Source: Zasmidium citrigriseum
Taxonomy: Eukaryota; Ascomycota; Dothideomycetes; Mycosphaerellales; Mycosphaerellaceae
Direction: 5' to 3'
Assembly (NCBI GenBank): GCA_002786025.1
Contig: NHNW01000003.1
Coordinates: 868,001-932,000, forward strand
Length of the DNA: 64,000 bases
Of the stretch, positions 56,886-64,000 are shown one piece after another. The notes under the pieces are model-generated. The model made no database searches. It was not told the DNA's origin and was given only the letters and a program-made list of their open reading frames with translations. The translations under genes and the position numbers were made by a program. Numbering within the stretch: position 1 is the stretch's first letter; each line of letters starts with the position of its first letter.

Positions 56886-58135
56886 GTATTGAGGGCGGCA
56901 CGATCCCCGAGTTTGGGGTTGTCTATCAGGAGTCCAGCAAACTCTCGACAGCATGGATCAAGCTCTGTTTCAAGGAGAGAGAGAGAGCATCTCGGGTCTC
57001 AGCTCGACAGAGTGATTGAAGGCAGCTCGACAGAATGATTGAAGGCAGCACAATCCCCGGGTTTTGAGTTGCCTCTTGATAGTTCAGCGTGCTCTCGACG
57101 GCATAGATGAAGCTCCGTTTCACGGAGAGAGCCTCTCAAGTCTTAGCTCGACAGGAATATCAAGGGCGACCCGCTTCCGAGTCTGGGATCGTCTCGCAAT
57201 AGGTCGGCATGCTCACGACGGCATGAATGAAGCTCAGTCTCGCAAAGAGAGTAGCTCGACTGGAAGATTGAGGGCAGCTCGATCCCCGAGTATGGAATGG
57301 TCTCTCAGTAGGCCAGTATGATCTCAACGGCGTGGATGGAGCTCTATTTCGCAGAGAGCCTCTCGATAGAGATATTGAAGGCGGCACGATCCCCAAGGAC
57401 TCGACTGTCTCTCAACAGGCCAGCATGATCTTAATGGCCTGGATGAAGCACTGTATCATGGGGAGAGCCGCTCGAGTCTCAGCTCGATAGAAACTTAAGA
57501 GCGGCGCGATCCCCCAGTTTCGAGTGGTATCTCAATAGGCCAGCATGCTCTTAACGGCATGGATCAGCTCTGTCTCGAGGAGAGCGAGCCTCTCGATACT
57601 CAGCTCGATAGGAAGGATGACTACTCTGGGTGGGAGAGAGGATTCGTGAAGGTGTGAAGGAATCTCAGGTCTCGAATTCTTAGGTTCTGTCTGTCTGTCT
57701 GTCTCAGGTTCATCTCAGGTATCTGAGCCATCGAAAAGAATCTCCATCTACTTAAACGCCTCGCTGAGCCGTAGGGATCGCTGCAATCAATCATTTCTTT
57801 TTCTGACTTCACTTCTGACTTCACTTCTGACTTCACTTCTGACTTCACTTCTGACTTTACTTCTAACTTCACTTCACTTCTAACTTCACTTCTGACTTCA
57901 CTTCGGGCTGGACTAGGCTTTACTTTAGGCCTAGTCTGGCTTCATTTTTAACTTCATTCTCTTTAAGATACAGCTCACTCCGAGGAACCCTTCCCTTTAC
58001 TTCTGGCACTATCCCCGGGGATTCGACTAACTCTCAACAGGCCAGCACGATCTTGATGGCCTAAACGAGGCTCTATTTCAAGGAGAGAGCCTCGTAGCTC
58101 GATAGAGGGAGCTGATCTAGTAGCTGAGAGAGGAT
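56886..58135 (+). repeat. Degenerate tandem repeat, unit about 115 bp, seven copies
   Basis: Units begin near 56898, 57050, 57168, 57280, 57387, 57507 and 58010. Each has ATCCCCGAGT (variable), CTCTCAATAGGCCAGCATG, CGGCATGGATGAAGCTC, then AGGAGAGAGCCTCTCGAGT and AGCTCGATAG. Copies diverge by scattered substitutions, not RIP-type only. There is no reliable coding potential. Confidence 0.78.
57798..57910 (+). repeat. Pyrimidine-rich 12 bp minisatellite
   Basis: About nine units of ACTTCTGACTTC / ACTTCTAACTTC on the plus strand. It is the opposite-strand counterpart in base type of the purine array at 35515. It sits between repeat copies six and seven of the 115 bp array. Confidence 0.85.
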
Positions 58136-58277
58136 TCGTGAAGCCTTGCCCGGCTCTGCATTTGCCATTCATACATTTGGAGCTATCTCCGCGCCAATCT
58201 CAGGCTTCGAGCCATGGAAACGCTTGCCAATCTACCTAAACGCCTCGCTAAACCGTGGGGATCGCTTTTTCAACCTA

Positions 58278-59366
58278 TCATTTCTTCTTTCTGAGTGTCT
58301 GGCCCTCTCCCGTAAAGTACTGTTTCTTCTCCTGCTCCTTCGTCTCCTCCGGGTTCTTCAGCGGCTTGATCTCATAGCCGAAGAAGAGCTTGCCTGGTGG
58401 AAGGCGAAGCGGCTGAGGACCGTTGCGCTTCTTTGATGTGTTCCCCATCCCTGGGATGCCGACCGAGCCACCAGCACCTTGCACTGGAGTCGATGTGCCA
58501 GGGGTCGACGCGGGAGTGGCTGATTTTCCCTTCTTCGCCACCAAACGCTGACCAGAGCCGCCGAAGTTGGAGGAGGCCTTGGAGGCGCCCTTAGCTGCCT
58601 CGGTCGAGTTTGGAGCGATCGACGAGTAGTTGATTGCTTGTGCCATGCTTCCCTCCGTATGCACCATTCCGCCCTTGCTAGCCATCGTAGAGCCGATGCT
58701 CCGAGGCGTGCTAGTACCGCTGTTCTTCTGTGGCTCCTGATATCCCACTGGCGCAGCAAAATCCACCTCTAGATCCGTCTCCTGCACGCTGATGGCATGC
58801 TTTGGTCCGTCTGGCTTGACCTCCAGCACCGCAATCTCGTAGGTCGTGTCGTTGTAAGAGAACGTGAAGACGTCGCCGAGGGACAGGCAGGAGAAGTTGC
58901 GGAAAGCGGTCTCGAGGACGGCCTTTGGGTCGCTGATGTCGAGGAAGTTGACGTTCTGGGGCTGTAGCTTGATGAAGTTGCCCGCCGGCAGATCCGTGCT
59001 CTTGATTTCCATCAAATCGCCTGGGTCGAGGCTCAGGACCGTCATGATCCAGTATGGTAGGTAGCACCGGCCCTCCTCGGCCGTAAACTCCAATACTCCA
59101 GCATGTGTGCTCTTCTCTTTTCCTCCGTTGATCAGCTCGAAGAGCATGGGATACGTAATGTGAAGCTGCGTGAGCTTATCGAGGGCGGAGGCTGGCAGGA
59201 AGATCTTTCCGCCATGGTTGGCGGCTTCGCGTTCTGGGCCCGGCATCATGGCGATAGGATAGCACCGGTAGTACTCATCGAAGCGGCGCTGGCGGCCGCC
59301 GCCACGGTTCATCATGGCGTTGCGATACATGGCCATGGGGTCGGTGTCGTCGTAGTAGTAGGACAT
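58278..59366 (-). CDS. UFD1: Ubiquitin fusion degradation protein UFD1
   Basis: The intact single-exon frame gives 362 residues. The conserved double-psi barrel N-domain covers about 25-210: RCYPIAMMPG, GGKIFLPASALDKLTQLHI, YPMLFELI, LEFTAEEGRCYLPYWIM, then TDLPAGNFIKLQPQNVNFLD and VFTFSYNDTTYEIAVLEV. The C-terminal third is Ser/Gly-rich with FFGYEIKPLK, the short Cdc48-binding type segment. With Npl4 it recruits ubiquitylated proteins to Cdc48 for extraction and proteasome delivery. The gene is embedded between two tandem-repeat fields but shows no damage. Confidence 0.96.
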   Translation of the reverse strand: MSYYYDDTDPMAMYRNAMMNRGGGRQRRFDEYYRCYPIAMMPGPEREAANHGGKIFLPASALDKLTQLHITYPMLFELINGGKEKSTHAGVLEFTAEEGRCYLPYWIMTVLSLDPGDLMEIKSTDLPAGNFIKLQPQNVNFLDISDPKAVLETAFRNFSCLSLGDVFTFSYNDTTYEIAVLEVKPDGPKHAISVQETDLEVDFAAPVGYQEPQKNSGTSTPRSIGSTMASKGGMVHTEGSMAQAINYSSIAPNSTEAAKGASKASSNFGGSGQRLVAKKGKSATPASTPGTSTPVQGAGGSVGIPGMGNTSKKRNGPQPLRLPPGKLFFGYEIKPLKNPEETKEQEKKQYFTGEGQTLRKKK

Positions 59367-59559
59367 TGTTGATGGTCGATCCTATCCCCAGCTTTCTCGA
59401 GGATGTTGAAGGGTTGAAGAAGCCGATCGAGAGCACGGAGGAAGGTGGTTTCGCGGAGAGAGCGACTCAGGAAGGTGCAGCTGGCCAGCTACGTAATCAG
59501 CGGCAGGCATCAGCGGAGCGAGGTCCGGCCCGTGACAGCTTCGCGTCCTTCACATGCGC

Positions 59560-62450
59560 GAGTCGATCCCCGCAGACATCAGCTTCATCCACGCCATCAA
59601 TCGGTCCATTGGCTACCTCGAGACAGGTATTAATCTGGGGATTGCCTCGTCAGACCATCGATCGCCTCTTTCATCAATCATCAGCCTCAAGATCTTGAAC
59701 ATCGGTCAAAAGCTCCTTGCGACCCTCTCTCGCAGACAATGACCTATCCTAAGCCCCTCAAAGGGCTTGTCGCATGCTCAGTGTGTTGTGAGAATGCTGG
59801 GGATCGCCTTGTCCGACCCTCAATCGACCCTTCGACCACCTCTTAAGCATCGGCCTCAAGATCTTGAACATCGGTCAAAAGACCCTTGCGACCCTCTCTC
59901 CACGGACACCGAGCTATCTCAAAGCTTTCAATAGCCTTCTCAATGCCTTGGCCCCTTTTGAAGAAGCTGGTGATGGCTTCGTCGTACCCATGATCTACCC
60001 GTCAGCCAGCTCTTCGTTTATTCTCTCGTCGAGTAGCTCGAGCATCCAGTCCAGAGCTCATCAATCGCTAGGCATTCGATCTCACAGACATCAGCTCCAT
60101 CCACGCCATCAATAGACCTATTGGCTACCTCGAGACCCAACATCAATCTGGGGATCGACTCGCCAGACGATCGATCGCCTCTTTCATCAGCTTCAATCAT
60201 CGGCCTCAAGATCTTAAACATCGGTCAAAAACTCCTTGCGACCCTCTCTCTCGCAGGAATCAGCTTCATCCACTCCACCAATGGATCTATTGGCTACCTT
60301 GAGACTCGATATCAACCCGGGGATCGCCTCTTCAGACCATCAATCCGCCCTGTGACCACCTCTCAATCACTAGCCTCAAGATTTTGAGCGTTGGTTACAA
60401 GCTCCTTGTCTCCCTCTCTCTCGCAGGAATCAGCTTCATCCACGGCACCAATCGATCTATCAGCTACCTCGAGACTCGATGGCATTCTGGAGATTGCCTC
60501 GTCAGTCTATCGATCGACTCTTCGGCCTCCCTTCGATTCTCGGCCTATGACCTCGAGCATCAGCACCAGATGGATCATCCATCTCTGTGAATCCGTTCTC
60601 CCAGACAAGGACCAATCTCCAAGCTCCTAAATGGCTCATCGTAGGCTTGGTCTCTTGTGAGAATGCTGGGGATTGCCTCGACAGACCGTGGGTCAGTTTG
60701 ACCACCTTCCATCTATCGGCCTCAAGACCTCAAGCATTAGCCATCCCTATCTCACAGACCGCGGCCCATCTCTAACCTCTCAAAGGCTTTCTGACAGGCC
60801 TAGCTTCTGACCTAGAAAACGGAGATCGCTTCGCTAGATCTTGGAGCAAGCACGTCACTAGCCGTCCACTCGCCGGCCCATGGATCTCGAGCATCAGCCA
60901 CGAGGGAATCCGTCTCCTTGTCTTTCTGTCTTACGGACAACGATCTATCTCTAACCCCTTAAAGGGCTGTTTGCTAGCCTAGTCGCTTGAGAGAAAGCCG
61001 GAGATCGCCTCGCTAGAGCATCCATCGACCCGTCAACCCATCGATCCTTCGACCAGCCTTTTCTCCATCGCCGTCACGGTCTCGGGCATCAGCTCTTTGC
61101 ACTGCTTTCTCACAGACAACAAAACATTCCGAGTCTCTCCATAGCCATTTCGTAGGCTTGATCCGTGCTCAACAAGGTGGAGAGAGCTACGCCAAACTAT
61201 CGATCCGCTCTATGGCCACCTTTCAAACATCGACCTCAAAACCTCCAGCATTGGCCAAAGGCTCCTTGCACTGCTTTCTCACAGAGAACGGCCAAACTCA
61301 AGTCTCTTGATAGCCTTTTCATAGGCTTTGTCTCTTCAAGAGAAGCCGGGAATAGGCTCGTCAGACAATCGACGGACCTATGAATCAGTCTTATTCATCG
61401 AGGGTATCCATCGCCGAACATCCGTTCTCCACGGACTCGACCAATGTTCAGGCTTACGGTAGCCCTCTCATAGGCTTAGTCCCTTCTCGACGAACTGGGG
61501 ATCATCTCGCTTGCGGCAGTCTTCATCCAGCGGCCTCAGGCCCGACTTTGAGCATTAGCCAGAGGCTCCTTGCATCGCTATCTCACAGATAACGGCCTAT
61601 CTCTAATCCCGCCGACTCTCGACCCATCCACGCCATTGTTGTGTCTATTGACTCCTTTGCTATCGATGGCTTCCTGGGGATCGCTTCGCCAGACCACTGA
61701 TCGACGCTTGACCAACCTTTCAATCGTCGGCCTTCTGGATTTCCTTCTCTAACCTCGGCTAGAGGGCATTCATCTTCATACACTTAATCTCACGGACAAT
61801 AACCTATCTCTACTTCTATCTCCAAAACTCTCAAATCATCCGCCCGACAATGACCTATTCGCAGCCTACTAAAGGACCTGTTGCAAGCTTCGTCGCTTCC
61901 AGAATGCTGCGGACCGCCTCGCCAGGCCATCGGCCCCTTGGTTTCGAGCGATGGACATTCAAGTTCTCGCACCCCTCTATCACCGACAACGTGCTATTTC
62001 AAACCTCCTAAACGGCTTACTGCGAGCCCAGTCGCTTCCGGAAAGGCTGACGATCGCCTCGTCGAACTTTTCGTCGTTGCATCGACCTTTGCTCGTCCAT
62101 GATCTGGCAAACCCGCTCTTGAGAGTCCCCATGTCCATTGCAGCCCTGTCTCTATCGAACAACGGCTCATATGATCTCTCAATGATCTTCTTATATGCTT
62201 GATCCCTCGTGAAAAGGCTGGAGACGGCTTTGCTCTTCCGCAATTCCGGTCGAGCATCCCGGGTACTCTTGATGCAGCTCGCTGTGAGGGCCGCCTGCCC
62301 AACTGGAATGAAAGTCGGAGTATACCAACACATTCGAGGCAAAGGCAGTGTTGTTCGAAGCGGCGCAGGCGGTCAGATAGCTGAACGGCAAGCTCTGGCG
62401 GAACCGATCGCCAATTGACACGGGCGTGAAGAATTCCGTGGTGAAGTCGA
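59560..62450 (-). repeat. Degenerate tandem-repeat field, unit about 165-190 bp
   Basis: On the plus strand the unit contains CAGCTTCATCCACGCCA, GGCTACCTCGAGAC, TGGGGATCGCCTCG and TCAAGATCTTGAACATCGG plus TCCTTGCGACCCTCTCTC. Clear copies lie near 59570, 60075, 60240 and 60415; partial or diverged ones at 59700, 59870, 60190, 61060-61300, 61500-61700 and 61850-62150. The minus-strand unit shares GGCGTGGATGGAGCT with the array left of UFD1, so the two fields may be one family in opposite orientation. Short frames in it are artefacts. Confidence 0.7.
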
Positions 62451-62606
62451 CGAGATGCGTAGACGGAAGAAAGGAGATGGTACGCCTGGATCAGGCGCGT
62501 CAAAAAGGGGATATGCTCTCCCATTGGCGCGGCCGGTGACGGACCCGGTGAGCATTTCTTCATCCCAGAACTGTGGCAAAGCGGACGGTAGGCCCAGAGC
62601 TTCCAA
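62191..62606 (-). pseudogene. Possible broken coding fragment
   Basis: Two adjoining minus-strand frames (62606-62373 and 62421-62191) have protein-like composition: one with FWDEEMLTGSVTGRANG and LFDAPDPGVPSPFF, the next with IGDRFRQSLPFSYLTACAAS and VYSDFHSSWAGGPHSEL. They are out of phase with no plausible intron between them. They may be the remains of one gene with a frameshift inside the repeat field. Family unknown. Confidence 0.3.
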
Positions 62607-63013
62607 TCTGGAGACCTACGCTTCTTGGTATCACCATAAGATCATTGCTTACGGGAAAAGAAACAAACCTGAAAGACGAGGCTTGCAGATCGCAAGAGGA
62701 GCTGGGGATCGCTGCACTAGACCATTGTCCCTTGAGTCTCGAGCAAAGGGCATCTGCGTTCTTGTGCCCCTTCTTACGGACAACAGCCTTTCCGAGACGT
62801 CTCAGTGGCCCAGCTCATTGTTCAGCTCACTCCTTGGGATGCTCTGGCTCACTTCCCAGCTCAATTCTTAGGACTGTCTGGCTTACTCTCCAGCTCACTT
62901 CCTAGGGATCTCTGGCTCATTTCCCAGCTCACTTCTTGGGACTCTCTGGCTCACTTCCTAGCTCACTTATTCCCATCTTCGCCTTTAGCTACCCGCCTCA
63001 TCATTGACGAATA
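62607..63013. other. intergenic region with short CAGCTCACTTC repeats
   Basis: From 62815 to 62975, TCCCAGCTCACTTCTTGGGA-like units recur about six times (GCTCACTTCC, GGCTCACTTCCC). No gene. Confidence 0.5.
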
Positions 63014-64000
63014 TCATCGTGAGAAGGCGTCTATCTCCAGCTCAAACGAGCATTCACCCGCCTTCTCTCGGCCCAATTTCGATACAATAGACCGCACATC
63101 GTCACACATGCTGGCTGGGCCGCAAACTATAACAGCGATCTTGGACCACCCCATATTAGCCTCTGCTAGAAGTAGCGCATCCAGCTCAAGCCTCTGACCG
63201 ACCACAATCTCTTTCTCGTGGATGTCATCCAAGACGCTCCCAAGAGCCTCTACAAGGCACTGATCCGCTGCCTTGACCCCATACATGAGCTTGATGTTTG
63301 CATGGCGATCCACAAACGGCATGAGCCCGGTGATACCGATGCCACCTCCGATGAGCAGCAGGCGATCGCTCCGCAGTGCGGCCTTGGTAGGGCTTGTCGG
63401 ATACGGGCCTTCAAGCAGCACTGGCATCCTCTTGATTTCTCGCAGATACCTGGTTGTGCCGGTGCTCCTACGAACAAAGAGCGTTAAGCCAGAGTTAGTA
63501 TACGCTCTGCTGTCGACGTGAGTACTTAATCCGACTGGACCCCCTGTCACGCTCTTCTCCAAATCTTTTGGCTTTGTGTCAATATTCTCGTGGTGTTCGT
63601 GTCTGGCTAGTAGCTCGGTTGGGATCGTCGAGAACGGGTGATTTTCCCAAGGCTTGAACGGGCTGAGCGATGGGAAGTAAACATACACGCACCGACCAGG
63701 CTCTGCCCAGCGGATGTTTGGAATATCGATCCGGACAATGGTCGAGCCTATCTCGGTAACCTGGGCGTGTCGAATACCGGTATCGATGATGCGTCCGACT
63801 CGGACCAGTCTATCGAAGAACCATACGGCGATTGTGGCGTACAACCACGTTTCGTACCCAAACGTGTTCTCGTATCCGATATACACATGGTACCAGCAAC
63901 CCACTACGACGATAACAGCCATAATGACATGAGTGACCAGAAACAACTCGTAGGCTTCCCTACGGATGACGAGGAAGCTGGTCACAACGATGACGACAGC
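63014..64000 (-). CDS. Ferric reductase-like transmembrane oxidoreductase, 5' part missing
   Basis: The frame runs off the right edge on the minus strand, so the N-terminal membrane part is missing. What is present starts in a membrane helix (TSFLVIRREAYELF) and continues with another (HVIMAVIVVVGCWYHVY, containing a likely heme-ligand His) and an FAD-binding segment with ENHPFSTIP. The NADPH-binding parts are LLIGGGIGITGLMPF and VCGPASMCDDVR, and the protein ends LEIDAFSR. This is the FRE/NOX-like fold that reduces extracellular Fe(III) or Cu(II) with cytosolic NADPH. Substrate and localisation are not decidable here. There is no start codon inside the window. Confidence 0.9.
   Translation of the reverse strand, partial: AVVIVVTSFLVIRREAYELFLVTHVIMAVIVVVGCWYHVYIGYENTFGYETWLYATIAVWFFDRLVRVGRIIDTGIRHAQVTEIGSTIVRIDIPNIRWAEPGRCVYVYFPSLSPFKPWENHPFSTIPTELLARHEHHENIDTKPKDLEKSVTGGPVGLSTHVDSRAYTNSGLTLFVRRSTGTTRYLREIKRMPVLLEGPYPTSPTKAALRSDRLLLIGGGIGITGLMPFVDRHANIKLMYGVKAADQCLVEALGSVLDDIHEKEIVVGQRLELDALLLAEANMGWSKIAVIVCGPASMCDDVRSIVSKLGREKAGECSFELEIDAFSR

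Noticed and set aside
57621..57872. ORF encoding a short EVKS-like repeat
   Set aside because: It is a translation of the 12 bp minisatellite, not a gene.

Overview
The window looks like chromosomal DNA of a filamentous ascomycete (Pezizomycotina; Dothideomycetes is my best guess, not proven). The reasons are short GT-AG introns of about 50-60 bp, fungal families such as HET, WSC and fungal LCCL proteins, and one 18 kb island destroyed by repeat-induced point mutation (RIP). Outside that island the genes are ordinary, GC-rich and mostly intact.

Layout. 0-7.2 kb: start of a truncated leftward gene, a sulfatase, a secreted carboxylesterase and a small secreted NTF2-like protein. 7.2-25.5 kb: one large mobile element, about 18.3 kb, with matching terminal inverted repeats. 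CpA and TpG are almost absent inside it, so it has almost no ATG and no normal ORFs. Reading through RIP-type stops (TAA/TAG from CAA, CAG, TGG) shows long latent frames. One is recognisably a DDE integrase whose two aspartates became asparagine by RIP-type changes; directly behind it lies a latent frame of about 3.2 kb. The element also carries at least 18 copies of a short hairpin and several tandem arrays. 25.5-42.3 kb: WSC-domain peroxidase, coiled-coil/ankyrin protein, HET-domain protein, LCCL membrane protein, CorA-type Mg transporter, signal peptidase subunit SPC1, RING-box protein RBX1, histone H2A.Z and a four-exon small unknown gene. 42.3-49.7 kb: a gene-poor stretch, then four small unknown proteins. 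49.8-56.9 kb: a divergent ATP-dependent DNA ligase, a small secreted cysteine-rich protein with a frameshifted tandem copy, and WDR70. 56.9-63 kb: two degenerate tandem-repeat fields on either side of UFD1. The right edge cuts a ferric reductase-like gene.

How the parts relate. Several genes are housekeeping: RBX1 and UFD1 in ubiquitin pathways, H2A.Z and WDR70 in chromatin and damage response, SPC1 in secretion. Others are secreted or surface enzymes and candidate effectors. No metabolic cluster is visible. The main novelty is the RIP-killed element, a multi-gene inverted-repeat transposon with an integrase of the retroviral-like DDE fold and an unusual hairpin family; I do not recognise it as a described element.
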